A stretch of 64,000 bases of DNA from Bradyrhizobium sp. JYMT SZCCT0180 (GTDB lineage Bacteria > Pseudomonadota > Alphaproteobacteria > Rhizobiales > Xanthobacteraceae): the NCBI RefSeq assembly GCF_018130165.1, contig NZ_JAFCLZ010000005.1:1-64000 (forward strand), in the 5' to 3' direction. Each line of letters starts with the position of its first letter. Positions within the stretch are counted from its first letter, which is position 1. Both the position numbers and the translations under genes were made by a program. Below are positions 17,247-25,970 of the stretch, piece by piece. The notes under the pieces were generated by a model, which ran no database searches, was not told where the DNA came from, and saw nothing but the letters and a program-made list of their open reading frames with translations.

Positions 17247-18272
17247 CTATGCGCGCCGGATTTGCGGCCGCGCGCCGCCCTGCGCCTTCAGCGCACGCAG
17301 GATCTTCTCCGGCGTGATCGGGAGCGTATCGATCCGCACGCCGATGGCGTTGAAGATCGCGTTGGCGACCGCCGGCAGCACCGGATTGGCGCACATCTCA
17401 CCGGGGCCCTTGCCACCGAACGGACCGTCCGGCGCCGGTCGCTCCAGCACCGTGATGTCGTGCGGCGCGATGTCGCCGGGGCCGGGCATCAGATACTCGT
17501 TGTAGTCGCGGCCGCCATGTTCGGGGTTTGGATAATACGGCTCCGGCGTCTCGTAGAGCGCGTGGCTCATGCCCATCCAGGCGCCGCCGACCAGTTGCTG
17601 CTCGACCATTTTCGGATTGAGCGCGCGGCCGAGCTCATAGGCGCTGGTCAGCTTGTTGACCTTGACGTCACCGGTTTCGTCGCAGACCTCCAGATCGACG
17701 ACGAGACAGGCATGGGCATAGGCGGTGACCGGCGACATCTCTCCGGTCTCCGGATGGACCGTCGAGAGCGGGATCAGAAAGATGCCGCGGCCGGAGATCG
17801 TCTTGCCCTGCTTGAACTGCGCCGCCTGCGACGCGGCTTTGACGGTGATCGATTTCGACGCCGCGCCGCGGACGTGGATGTTGCCCTTGCCGTCGGTGAC
17901 GAGGTCGTCGGCGTTGACCTCGAGCTCCTCGGCGGCCGCCTCCAGCAGCACGCCCCGCGCCTCCTTTGCGGCGACGATCACCGCGTTGCCGACGCGATGC
18001 GTGCCGCGCGAGGCGAACGAGCCCATGTCGTGGGGGCCCGTGTCGCTGTCGGCGGTATCGACATAGACGTCCTCGATCGGCACGCCCAGCGTCTCCGCCG
18101 CGATCTGCCGGCTGACCTGCTTCATGCCCTGCCCGAGATCGATCGCCGACAGCGCCACGGTGAACTTGCCGTCCGGATTGGCATGCACCAGCGCCTGGCT
18201 GGGATCGCCGCCGAGATTCATGCCGATCGGGTAGTTGATGGACGCCATTCCGCGCCCCTGATGCCGTGCCAT
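17247..18272 (-). CDS. Molybdenum hydroxylase, molybdopterin subunit, C-terminal half
   Basis: 341 residues that correspond to the C-terminal molybdopterin domain of xanthine dehydrogenase-type large subunits. The landmarks are GRGMASINYPIGMN, DLGQGMKQVSRQIAAE, TADSDTGPHDMGSFASRGT, GRALNPKMVEQQLVGG and the catalytic Glu E292 in GGKGPGEMCANPVLPA followed by ITPEKILRAL. In most relatives it is fused to the N-terminal half; here the upstream stop TGA, one base and ATG form the junction TGAGATG, so two polypeptides are made by coupled translation. Nicotinate dehydrogenase of Eubacterium barkeri is a known case of a divided molybdopterin subunit. The 341-residue product keeps every active-site element expected of this half. 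Confidence 0.88.
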   Translation of the reverse strand: MARHQGRGMASINYPIGMNLGGDPSQALVHANPDGKFTVALSAIDLGQGMKQVSRQIAAETLGVPIEDVYVDTADSDTGPHDMGSFASRGTHRVGNAVIVAAKEARGVLLEAAAEELEVNADDLVTDGKGNIHVRGAASKSITVKAASQAAQFKQGKTISGRGIFLIPLSTVHPETGEMSPVTAYAHACLVVDLEVCDETGDVKVNKLTSAYELGRALNPKMVEQQLVGGAWMGMSHALYETPEPYYPNPEHGGRDYNEYLMPGPGDIAPHDITVLERPAPDGPFGGKGPGEMCANPVLPAVANAIFNAIGVRIDTLPITPEKILRALKAQGGARPQIRRA

Positions 18273-18273
18273 C

Positions 18274-19953
18274 TCAGCGCCTCCGTGTGAACACCGACGA
18301 GAACCTCGCCGCGCCGTGTTGGGGTGGCGCCGGCGCATTCGGAACCGGCGGCGCCGGAGCCGGCAAGGGCGCAGCATCGGCCGGCTGCGACGGATAATTC
18401 GGCAGCGCTGCCGCCGGCTGATGCGCCGGCGGCGGCTGATAGACCGGCACGGCGGGCCGAGGCTGATGGGCCGGTAGCGGTGCCGCGCCCGGCGTCAGCT
18501 GTGGCGGCGCTTGCCGCGTCTCCGGCCGGCCGATCCGGCCGCTCTCATCGGTCACCGTGGGCGGTATAGCCGCGCGCGGGCCGCCGCCACCGCTCAGCGA
18601 CGAAGCGCGCCGCGCGGTCTCGCTCAAAGGCCAGTTCACCTTCTCGGCCACGACCTGCACGCATTCGATCAGCGCGGTGTTGTGGGCGACGCGGCGATGG
18701 GCCTTCATGTCGCCGTCGCGATAGGCGTTGAGGATGCGGAACTCCATCGGGTCGATGCCGACCAGATGCGCCAGCTTGTCCATCTGTACCTCGATCGAGA
18801 AGTCCACCCCGGTGACGCCGAAGCCGCGCATCGCGGTGGCCGGCACGCGGTTGGTGAAGACGCAATAGGCGTCGCCACGCACATTCGGGATCGTGTAGGG
18901 GCCCGGCATGTGCGCGACACATTTGACCACGCCGTAGCTGGTCAGCCGCGTATAGGCGCCGGCATCGAAATAAGAGGTGATCTGCCGCGCGACGATACGG
19001 CCGTCGCGCATCACGCCGTCCTTGATGACGTGCCGCTCGGCCCCGCGCGGCGAGGCGAACTGCATCTCCTCCTCACGCCCCAGCACATAGCGGACCGGCC
19101 GCCCGGTAAGGATCGCGCCGAGCACCGCCAGCGGCTCGGTCAGCGAGTCGACCTTGCCGCCAAAGCCGCCACCGACGGTGCCGCCGATGAAATGCAGCCG
19201 GTTGGATTCCAGCGCGAGGATTTTCGCAGTGGTGCCGAGCGAGAAGAACAGACCCTGCGCGCAGGAATGCACGACGTAGCGGTTGTTGGTTTCGGGCGCG
19301 GCGATGGTGCCGTTGGTCTCGGTCGAGGCGTGCTCGATCGGCGACATCTGGTAGCGTTCCTCGAGCACGTGATCGGCGGTGCGGAACGCCGCCTCGACGT
19401 CGCCGAAGCGCAGCTTCTGATGGTCGTATTTGTCGTGATATTCGAAATAGTTTCCCGGATAGGTCTCGTTGACGACGACCGCGCCCGGCTTCAGCGCCTC
19501 CTGCACGTCGAACACCGTGGGCAGCGGATCGTAACTGACCCGAACCAGCTTGACCGCGGCCAGGGCTTCCGCCTCGCTGTCGGCAATGATGGCGACGATC
19601 GGCTCGCCCTTGTAGCGCACCTTGTCGACGGCCAGAGTCGGTTCGTCGTCCTTGCCAAAATCGATCAGGCTGAGCAGCGTGTTCTTGTTGAGCGGAACGT
19701 CTTGTCCCCGGATCACGCGCTTGACGCCAGGCGCGCGCTCCGCGGCTGTCACGTCGATGCTCCGGATCCGGGCGTGGTGATGCGGCGAGCGCACGACCTT
19801 CAGATGCAGCAGGCCGTCAAAGCCGTGATCGTCGAAGAAGCGGGTGCGGCCGGTGACATGCCCCAGCATGTCCTGGCGCTGCTCGCCCTTGCCGATAACG
19901 TTGAGATTGTCGTCGCGCTCGTCGGCGAACAGATCCTTGCGAAACTCCAGCAT
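18274..19953 (-). CDS. Molybdenum hydroxylase, molybdopterin subunit, N-terminal half with Pro-rich tail
   Basis: 559 residues. Residues 1-446 are the N-terminal part of a xanthine dehydrogenase/CO dehydrogenase-type large subunit: TGRTRFFDDHGFDGLLHLKVVRSPHHHARI, the substrate-channel region YQMSPIEHASTETNG, the cofactor motif GGTVGGGFGGKVDS and ATAMRGFGVTGVDF. The last 113 residues are a Gly/Ala/Pro-rich tail with many Pro pairs (for example VYQPPPAHQP) ending FSSVFTRRR, absent from normal family members. The ATG at 19953 has GAGGAGAT upstream. The tail may link to the C-terminal partner or to a membrane component. The tail is read in one frame with no obvious frameshift point. Confidence 0.87.
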   Translation of the reverse strand: MLEFRKDLFADERDDNLNVIGKGEQRQDMLGHVTGRTRFFDDHGFDGLLHLKVVRSPHHHARIRSIDVTAAERAPGVKRVIRGQDVPLNKNTLLSLIDFGKDDEPTLAVDKVRYKGEPIVAIIADSEAEALAAVKLVRVSYDPLPTVFDVQEALKPGAVVVNETYPGNYFEYHDKYDHQKLRFGDVEAAFRTADHVLEERYQMSPIEHASTETNGTIAAPETNNRYVVHSCAQGLFFSLGTTAKILALESNRLHFIGGTVGGGFGGKVDSLTEPLAVLGAILTGRPVRYVLGREEEMQFASPRGAERHVIKDGVMRDGRIVARQITSYFDAGAYTRLTSYGVVKCVAHMPGPYTIPNVRGDAYCVFTNRVPATAMRGFGVTGVDFSIEVQMDKLAHLVGIDPMEFRILNAYRDGDMKAHRRVAHNTALIECVQVVAEKVNWPLSETARRASSLSGGGGPRAAIPPTVTDESGRIGRPETRQAPPQLTPGAAPLPAHQPRPAVPVYQPPPAHQPAAALPNYPSQPADAAPLPAPAPPVPNAPAPPQHGAARFSSVFTRRR

Positions 19954-19963
19954 CGGGATCTCC

Positions 19964-20446
19964 TCAGGCGCGACGGACGCCGCGCTGCTGCGCGGCGGCC
20001 AGGATGGCGTTGATGATCGGCTCGTAGCCGGTGCAGCGGCAGACATTGCCGGCGATCGCCTCGACCACCTCGACACGTGTCGGGTTCGGATTGCGATCGA
20101 GCAGCGCCTTCGCCGCCATCAGCATGCCAGGCGTGCAGAAACCGCACTGCGCGGCGAAATGCTCCATGAAGGCGGCCTGCAACGGATGCAGGGTCGGCCC
20201 GTCGGCGAGCCCGCTTGCGGTTTCGATCGATCGCCCCTCGCAGGTCACGCTGAGCGTGAGGCAGCCCAGCCGCGGCTCGCCATCGACCAGCACGGTGCAG
20301 ACGCCGCAGGTGCCCTGGCCGCAACCGAACTTCGGGGCGAAATCGCCGAGCCCGCGCCTGATCGTGCCGAGCAGCGTTTCCGCGGGCTCGACGAACACCG
20401 CACGATCAGAGCCGTTGAGACGAAACTGTACAGGCATCCGGGCCAT
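19964..20446 (-). CDS. Molybdenum hydroxylase, 2Fe-2S subunit
   Basis: 160 residues with two 2Fe-2S domains. The plant-ferredoxin-type cluster is bound by CGQGTCGVC plus the later Cys in RLGCLT; the C-terminal cluster by CGFCTPGM and CRCTGYEPI. This is the electron-transfer (CoxS-like) subunit that passes electrons from Mo to FAD. It starts at MARMPVQFRLNG with AAGGAA upstream. It sits between the FAD and Mo subunits, 11 and 10 bases from them, giving the order FAD, FeS, Mo-N, Mo-C in the direction of transcription. Confidence 0.93.
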   Translation of the reverse strand: MARMPVQFRLNGSDRAVFVEPAETLLGTIRRGLGDFAPKFGCGQGTCGVCTVLVDGEPRLGCLTLSVTCEGRSIETASGLADGPTLHPLQAAFMEHFAAQCGFCTPGMLMAAKALLDRNPNPTRVEVVEAIAGNVCRCTGYEPIINAILAAAQQRGVRRA

Positions 20447-20457
20447 TCTGCGTTCCT

Positions 20458-21282
20458 TCAGGATGTCTCGCCGGCAAGCAGCCGGCCGAGATGCACAGGC
20501 AATACTTCGCGGCGATACCATTCCGAAGCGATCGCATCGGTCGCAGGCTGCGTGCCTTCGAGCGCCGCGGTCTTCGCCGCTGCGATGGTGGCGGCGTCCA
20601 GGCTGCGGCCTTCCAGCACGCGCTCGACCGCCTTGGCGCGCAGCGGCGTCGGCCCCATCGCGCCGTAGGCGATCCGCGCGCCGCTGATCCGTCCGCCGTT
20701 CTGCGGCAGATGCGCCGCGATCGACAGCACCGAGACGCCCTTGGGCCGCACCCGGGCGACTTTGACGAAGCGAAACGCATCGGCGCCGGCCGGGCGGCTG
20801 AAGCCGACCGACGCAACCAGCCCCACCCCGCCCCGCGCCCGGTTCGCCAGCATCTCCTCGAGCGGCATTACCCGCGCGCCGCCGAAGCCGGCATGCAGCG
20901 TGACGACGGCGTCGAGCGCCAGCAGCGCGGTGGTGAAATCGCCATAGGGCGTCGCGGCGAACAGATTGCCGCCGATGGTCGCCGTGGTCCGCACCGCGGG
21001 ACCGCCAATGCCGCGCGCCGCCGCGTGCAGGTAGGACAGGTCCCGGTTGGCCAGCACCATCGCCATGGTGACGCCGGCGCCGAGTTCGACGCGCGCACCA
21101 CCGGTGTTCATCGCCAGCAGCGCCGGATCGACCGCGCGCAGCAACGTGCCTTCCGTCATCACGCCTTCGTTGATATCGCGCACCAGCAGCGTGCCGCCGC
21201 CGAGCAATTGCGCGCCGCGGTCGCTGGCAAGGATACTTGCGGCTTCCTGCAATCCCTGCACGATGCGGACATTGACGGGCAT
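20458..21282 (-). CDS. Molybdenum hydroxylase, FAD-binding subunit
   Basis: 274 residues of the CoxM/XdhB FAD-binding family (PCMH fold). AQLLGGGTLLVRDINEG, GGPAVRTTATIGGNLF (the TIGGN flavin motif) and ATPYGDF are visible, followed by the CO dehydrogenase flavoprotein C-terminal domain with FRFVKVARVRPKGVSVLSIAAHL. The start MPVNVRIVQG is supported by spacing to the preceding SRPBCC gene (8 bases). The electron acceptor can be NAD, or quinone in membrane-linked types; no NAD-selective motif could be judged. Confidence 0.9.
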   Translation of the reverse strand: MPVNVRIVQGLQEAASILASDRGAQLLGGGTLLVRDINEGVMTEGTLLRAVDPALLAMNTGGARVELGAGVTMAMVLANRDLSYLHAAARGIGGPAVRTTATIGGNLFAATPYGDFTTALLALDAVVTLHAGFGGARVMPLEEMLANRARGGVGLVASVGFSRPAGADAFRFVKVARVRPKGVSVLSIAAHLPQNGGRISGARIAYGAMGPTPLRAKAVERVLEGRSLDAATIAAAKTAALEGTQPATDAIASEWYRREVLPVHLGRLLAGETS

Positions 21283-21290
21283 GGCGTTTC

Positions 21291-21734
21291 CTAACTTGCG
21301 AGTTCGGGCAGCTGGCGGACCGCCGCGATGCCATTTGAATAGACTTCGTTGCCGACGAGCTCGGCGAGCTCTGTCTCGCGCCCGGCCGGCGTCGTGAACC
21401 GGCCCTCCCAATGCCAGAAGCTGCGATTGCCGTCGGTGACCGGCAGCAGCCGGACATGGGCCACATAATTGAACAGCGGAATCGGCGTCTCCAGCAGGCA
21501 GTAGCTGAAGGTCATTTCGAGATCCGACAGGGCCAGCAATTGCTCGCGCAATTCGGCGCCGTCCTGCATCGTGAAGCGGCGGACGCAGCCGATCTTGTCG
21601 GACGGATAGCCGCGCTCGATGGTGCTCTTGGCGACGATCGGATGCCAGGACTCATGGCCGTTGAAGTCGCGCAGCACCGCCCACAGCCGCTCGACCGGGG
21701 CATCGATGATGGTGCTGCGAACCACCCGCGGCAT
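21291..21734 (-). CDS. SRPBCC family protein, CoxG-like (copy 1)
   Basis: 147 residues with the START/polyketide-cyclase-like pattern: VVRSTIIDAPVERLWAVLRDF, HESWHPIVAKSTIE, IGCVRRFTMQDGAELREQLLALSD and WHWEGRFTT. These small hydrophobic-pocket proteins bind lipophilic ligands. In CO dehydrogenase operons the related CoxG attaches the enzyme to the membrane; unlike classical CoxG there is no C-terminal membrane helix here. It is a diverged tandem duplicate of the gene 3 bases upstream and is embedded between the flotillin and the Mo-hydroxylase subunits. Confidence 0.82.
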   Translation of the reverse strand: MPRVVRSTIIDAPVERLWAVLRDFNGHESWHPIVAKSTIERGYPSDKIGCVRRFTMQDGAELREQLLALSDLEMTFSYCLLETPIPLFNYVAHVRLLPVTDGNRSFWHWEGRFTTPAGRETELAELVGNEVYSNGIAAVRQLPELAS

Positions 21735-21737
21735 GGC

Positions 21738-22175
21738 TCAGGCTCCGAAGGCGCGGTTGAGCGCGTCAAAACCGGTCTGGAACACATTGCCGCCGACGCC
21801 GCCGACCAGGTCTGCTTCCAGCTCCGGTGCGCAGTCGAAATCGGCGCTCCATTCGATGAAGGTGCGGTCCTGATCGGTGACCGGAGTCAGCCGCAGCGTG
21901 GCGACGTAGTTCGTCAGCGGCATCGGCGAATCCAGGATCGAATAGGTGCAGACCATGTCGAAGTCCGACAGGCCGAGCAGCTTTTCGCGCAGCCGGTCGC
22001 CGTTGCGCAGCGCGAATGCGCGGACGCAACCAACCTTGTCGGCCGGCTCACCGTTCTCGATCCGACTCTCCGCGATACCGGGATGCCAGTTCGGCAAACC
22101 GTTGAAGTCGCGCACGCGCGCCCAGACCTTGGTCGCCGGCGCATTGATGACGCTGGATACGTAGACGCGGGCCAT
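21738..22175 (-). CDS. SRPBCC family protein, CoxG-like (copy 2)
   Basis: 145 residues, clearly homologous to the following gene: VYVSSVINAPATKVWARVRDFNGLPNWHPGIAESRIENGEPADKVGCVRAFAL and YSILDSPMPLTNYVATLRL occupy equivalent places. The fold is a ligand-binding helix-grip. No membrane segment is present. Four bases separate it from the flotillin stop, so they are cotranscribed. Two different copies suggest either a heterodimer or two ligands. Confidence 0.82.
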   Translation of the reverse strand: MARVYVSSVINAPATKVWARVRDFNGLPNWHPGIAESRIENGEPADKVGCVRAFALRNGDRLREKLLGLSDFDMVCTYSILDSPMPLTNYVATLRLTPVTDQDRTFIEWSADFDCAPELEADLVGGVGGNVFQTGFDALNRAFGA

Positions 22176-22179
22176 CCGA

Positions 22180-25086
22180 TTACTCCTTGCCCTTGCCTTT
22201 GTCGCCGCGGCCCGATGGCTTGCGTTCGCCAGGCCCCGCCTCCGCGGCGGCTGGCCCGTCCTTCGGCCTGGGCGGCAGGGCTTCCTTGCCGACGCGCTGC
22301 AGGTCACTGGCCTCGCGCATCAACCCGCCCATCTTGGCGAGGTTGCCGCCCTCGATCCCGATTTCCTTCAGCACCTGATCGATCAGCGGCGCCTGCACCC
22401 GGTAGCGCAGCGCCGATTCGATCACCTCGTCGGTCGGCGTACGCGAACTGCCGCCGCCATTGCCGGCCATGCCGCCGAGCCCGTCGACATGCAGGATGCG
22501 GATGCCCTCGATCTTCTCCATCGGCTTGACGCTTTCGCGGACGATGCCCTCGATCCGGTCCAGCAGCCGGCGCCGGAACAGGCCGTAGCGCGCCTCGTCG
22601 GTGAGCGCATTCTCGGCCTCGTAGAGCAGCTTCTGCGCTTCCGCGTCGACCGCGGCGCGAATCGCATGGGCCTCGGCCTCGATTCGTTTCTCGTCGGCGT
22701 TCTTCCGCGCCAGCATGACTTCGACCGTAGAACGGCGCTTGGCGTTCTCGCTTTCGCGCACCGTCTTGACGATCTCCTCGGCTTCCACCGCCTTGGCCTT
22801 CGCCATCTCCGCTTTCACCTGGGCGGCGGATTCCAGCAGCGACTTCTCGAAGATCGCGATCGCCTTGTCCATCACCGCGCTCTCGACCTCACGCTCGCGA
22901 CCGACCTCGAGCTTGCGCAGGTCGAGGTCGCGGCCGATACGGGCCTCGTCGAGGCCGCGTTCGGAGGCGATGCGCGCACGCTCGATATCCTCGCGCGCCG
23001 CGATTTCGGATTCCTGCAGTGCCTGGTTGCGCGCGATGTCGAGTTGTTCGAGCGCCTTGCGGCGCTCCAGCCGCGCCACTTCCAGCTCACGCTCGCGCGT
23101 GATGTCGACTTTCTCGATCTCCTGGCGCGCATTGATCTCGGCGGCGCGCACGGCGCGGTCGGAATCGACCCGCTCGATCTTCCGCGCCGAGGTCGCGATG
23201 ACGCGCTCCTCCTCGGCGATCTCGATGGTCTTCTTCTGGTCGATTTGCAGCACCTCGCGGCTCTTCGACGCCGCGATACGCCCCTTGTCGATCGCAAGCT
23301 CGGCCTCGATGCGGCTGACCTCGACCGCATCGCGCTTCTTGATCTCCGCGGTCTCGATCGCCTTGTTGCGATCGATATCGAGGCTGCGGATTTCGAGATC
23401 GGACGCGATCCGCGAGGCGGCAACCGCTTGCTCCTGAGCGATGCGAGCCGTCTCGGTCGCCTCACGCGCTGCGATCTCGGCGCCTTCGAGCGTCTGCGTC
23501 CGCGCGATCTCCTGCGACCGGGTTTCCTGCTCGGCGAGAATGCGATGTGCCGCGATTTCCTTCTCGTTATCGATCCGCGCTGCCTCCACCGCATGCAGCG
23601 CGGCGATCTCGGCCTCGTCGATCGCCTGGTTGCGGGTAATGGTCAGGGCGCGGACCCGCTCCTCCTGGACGATGCGGGCGGACTCCACCAACTCCTTCGC
23701 CGCAATGGTCTCCTGCTGGACGGTACGATCACGGACGATCTCGCGCGCCAGCCGCTTTTCCTCCGCAGCGAGGCGGCTGGCGATGATCGCGCTGTTGCGG
23801 GCAATTTCGGCGGTTTCGGTGGCGAGCCGCGCGGCGATATCAGCTTCCTCGATCGACCGCCGCTTCGCGATGTCGAGGCCGGAAATCCGCTGCTCGTTGG
23901 CGATCCGGTCGGTGCTGACGGATGCCTCCTGCGCGATCCGGGCGCGCTCGGTGGATTCGCGGGCGGCGATTTCGGCGGCCTGCAGCGCCCGCAACTGCTC
24001 GATCTCGCGCTCGCGGATCTCGCGGTCGGCGGCGATGCGGGCCTCCTTGATCAGCTGGTCGTTGGCGATCCGCGACTTCTCCACCGTCTCGCGCGCGGCG
24101 ATCTCAGCCTGGTCGACGGTCTGGCTGCGCTCGATCTCGCGCTGGCGGACGTCGCGTTCGGAGGCGATCCTTGCCTCGCTGATGGCGCGCTCATTGCCGA
24201 TCCGCGATTTCTCGATTTCCTCGCGCGCGTTGATCTGGGCCTGCTCGGCCTCGGTGTCGCGCATCGCGCGTTCGCGGGCGATCTCGGCGCGCTGCACGGC
24301 GCGGCGCACCTCGACGTCACGCTGCTGTTCCAGGCGCGCCAATTCACTCTCGCGCTCGATCTCGAGCGACTGCTTCTCCGCCTCGAGATTGCGCGAGCGG
24401 ATCTTGATCATCGAATCCTGCTCGATGTCGTTGCGCGCCTTGCGCCGGCCCTCGATCTGCTCAATCAGATGGGTCAGGCCCTCGGCGTCGAAGCGGTTCG
24501 AGGCGTTGAAATATTGCAGGTCGGTCTGATCGAGATTGGTCAGCGCCACCGATTCCAGTTCGAGTCCGTTCTTGGCCAGCGCCTCGGCGGCGGCCTCCTT
24601 GACCTTGGCGAGATAGACCCCGCGCTGCTCGTGCATGTCTTCCATCGTCATCTCGGAAGCAACCGAACGGATTGCCGAGACGAACTTGCCTGATAACAGC
24701 TCGTGCAGCGTCTCCGGCTGCATGGTGCGCCGGCCGAGCGTCGAGGCCGCGAGCGACACCGCCTCAGTGGTGGCGCGGACGCGGACATAGAAGTCGGCGT
24801 CGATGTCGACCCGCATCCGGTCGCGAGTGATGATGGCGTCGTCCTGGCCGCGATGCACCCGCATCTGCAGCACGTTCATGTTGACAGGCGTGATGTCGTG
24901 GATGAACGGCAGCACGAAGGCGCCGGAATCGATCACCACTTTCTCGCCGGCAGCACCGGTACGGACGAACGCTGCTTCCTTCGACGAGCGCCGGTACAGC
25001 CAGTTCACCAGATAGACGACGATCGCGATCACGATGATCGCGACGATCAGCCAGAGAATGAGCGATCCGATCAGCTGGCCTGACAT
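22180..25086 (-). CDS. Giant flotillin-like SPFH protein with hendecad coiled coil
   Basis: 968 residues; ordinary flotillins have about 430-680. Residues 8-30 are a membrane helix. About 40-220 is the SPFH/band-7 domain (GEKVVIDSGAFVLPFIHDITPVNMNVLQM, ALAKNGLELESVALTNLDQTDL). Residues 283-747 form a nearly unbroken array of about 42 eleven-residue units of the type xRIAxExxIxx / AEIAARExxEx, arranged in 44-residue superunits, with one 3-residue slip near 646. The rest is a flotillin-type C-terminal region (LLYEAENALTDEARYGLFRRRLLDRI) and a basic Lys/Arg/Gly tail. Such proteins assemble membrane microdomains or cages. It lies between the transporter genes and the CoxG-like and Mo-hydroxylase genes, suggesting a scaffold for that enzyme. 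Confidence 0.92.
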   Translation of the reverse strand: MSGQLIGSLILWLIVAIIVIAIVVYLVNWLYRRSSKEAAFVRTGAAGEKVVIDSGAFVLPFIHDITPVNMNVLQMRVHRGQDDAIITRDRMRVDIDADFYVRVRATTEAVSLAASTLGRRTMQPETLHELLSGKFVSAIRSVASEMTMEDMHEQRGVYLAKVKEAAAEALAKNGLELESVALTNLDQTDLQYFNASNRFDAEGLTHLIEQIEGRRKARNDIEQDSMIKIRSRNLEAEKQSLEIERESELARLEQQRDVEVRRAVQRAEIARERAMRDTEAEQAQINAREEIEKSRIGNERAISEARIASERDVRQREIERSQTVDQAEIAARETVEKSRIANDQLIKEARIAADREIREREIEQLRALQAAEIAARESTERARIAQEASVSTDRIANEQRISGLDIAKRRSIEEADIAARLATETAEIARNSAIIASRLAAEEKRLAREIVRDRTVQQETIAAKELVESARIVQEERVRALTITRNQAIDEAEIAALHAVEAARIDNEKEIAAHRILAEQETRSQEIARTQTLEGAEIAAREATETARIAQEQAVAASRIASDLEIRSLDIDRNKAIETAEIKKRDAVEVSRIEAELAIDKGRIAASKSREVLQIDQKKTIEIAEEERVIATSARKIERVDSDRAVRAAEINARQEIEKVDITRERELEVARLERRKALEQLDIARNQALQESEIAAREDIERARIASERGLDEARIGRDLDLRKLEVGREREVESAVMDKAIAIFEKSLLESAAQVKAEMAKAKAVEAEEIVKTVRESENAKRRSTVEVMLARKNADEKRIEAEAHAIRAAVDAEAQKLLYEAENALTDEARYGLFRRRLLDRIEGIVRESVKPMEKIEGIRILHVDGLGGMAGNGGGSSRTPTDEVIESALRYRVQAPLIDQVLKEIGIEGGNLAKMGGLMREASDLQRVGKEALPPRPKDGPAAAEAGPGERKPSGRGDKGKGKE

Positions 25087-25125
25087 ATCTGTTCTCCCTC
25101 TACAAAGTGCTGTCGCATGGTCCGT

Positions 25126-25959
25126 TCAGCTGCGGCTGATGGCCTTGAATTTCCGGGTCTGCTCGCGGATCGCGACTTCGACCGGCAATCGCTCCATCGA
25201 GGACGCGCCGTAGAAGCCGTGGCAATGCCGCGAATTCTTGATCACGAATTCGGCGTCCGCAGGTTCTGCCACCGGACCGCCATGCACGAGAATGATCGCA
25301 TCAGGTTTCACCGCGAGCGCCGCCGCCGCCCATGCGTCCAGCATGGCCGGAACATCCTCCAGCTTCAGTGCGGTCCGCGCGCCGATCGCGCCGCCGGCGG
25401 TCAACCCGAAATGGCAGACGATGATGTCGGCCCCCGCGCCCGCCATGTCAGCGGCATCGTCGGCCGAGAACACATAGGGCGTCGTCAACAGGCCCTTGGC
25501 TCCGGCCAGCGCGATCATCTCGACCTCGAGGGCGTAGGACATGCCGGTTTCCTCCAGCCCGATACGGAAGGTGCCGTCGATCAGCCCGACCGTCGGAAAG
25601 TTCTGTACGCCGGAAAAGCCCGCGGCTTTTACCTCGTCGAGAAAACGGTCCATGCTGCGGAACGGATCGGTGGCGCAGACGCCGGCCAGCACCGGAGTCT
25701 TCTTGACGACCGGCAGCACCTCGGCGGCCATCTCCATCACGATCGCATTGGCGTCGCCGTACGGCATCAGGCCGGACAGCGAACCGCGCCCGGCCATCCG
25801 GAAACGGCCGGAATTGTAGATCACGATCAGGTCGATGCCGCCGGCTTCCTCGCATTTGGCCGATAGCCCGGTGCCGGCACCGCCGCCGACGATGGGCTCG
25901 CCGCGCGCGATCATGTCGTGAAACCTGGAGAGAAGAGCCTGCCGATCGATCGCTGCCAT
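25126..25959 (-). CDS. TIM-barrel PEP-hydrolase-like protein (Tm-1 C-terminal type)
   Basis: 277 residues of the phosphoenolpyruvate hydrolase-like / TIM-barrel signal-transduction family. Signature segments are [88 protein letters not shown] and [11 protein letters not shown]. The family forms the C-terminal half of the tomato Tm-1 protein, whose N-terminal half is the UPF0261 domain encoded by the gene 11 bases upstream here. The catalytic activity of the family is poorly established; a lyase or hydrolase acting on a phosphoenolpyruvate-like or oxo-acid substrate is likely. The start [13 protein letters not shown] is well placed. Confidence 0.88.
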   Translation of the reverse strand: MAAIDRQALLSRFHDMIARGEPIVGGGAGTGLSAKCEEAGGIDLIVIYNSGRFRMAGRGSLSGLMPYGDANAIVMEMAAEVLPVVKKTPVLAGVCATDPFRSMDRFLDEVKAAGFSGVQNFPTVGLIDGTFRIGLEETGMSYALEVEMIALAGAKGLLTTPYVFSADDAADMAGAGADIIVCHFGLTAGGAIGARTALKLEDVPAMLDAWAAAALAVKPDAIILVHGGPVAEPADAEFVIKNSRHCHGFYGASSMERLPVEVAIREQTRKFKAISRS

Positions 25960-25970
25960 GCTGTGATCCC

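Noticed and set aside
18273-18447. A sequencing frameshift in the molybdopterin gene instead of a real split
   Set aside because: The tail is long, in one frame, coherent in composition and ends directly before a coupled ATG; a simple frameshift would give family sequence on both sides of the error. Resequencing could still reverse this.
23000-24300. CRISPR-like or tandem DNA repeat array
   Set aside because: The 132-base periodicity is imperfect and follows the 44-residue coiled-coil superperiod of the flotillin; there are no constant repeats with unique spacers.
22489-24693. 734-residue open frame antisense to the flotillin gene
   Set aside because: It arises because the repetitive, GC-rich coding strand has few stops on its complement. 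Its translation is low-complexity Leu/Asp/Arg/Gly sequence with no known family.
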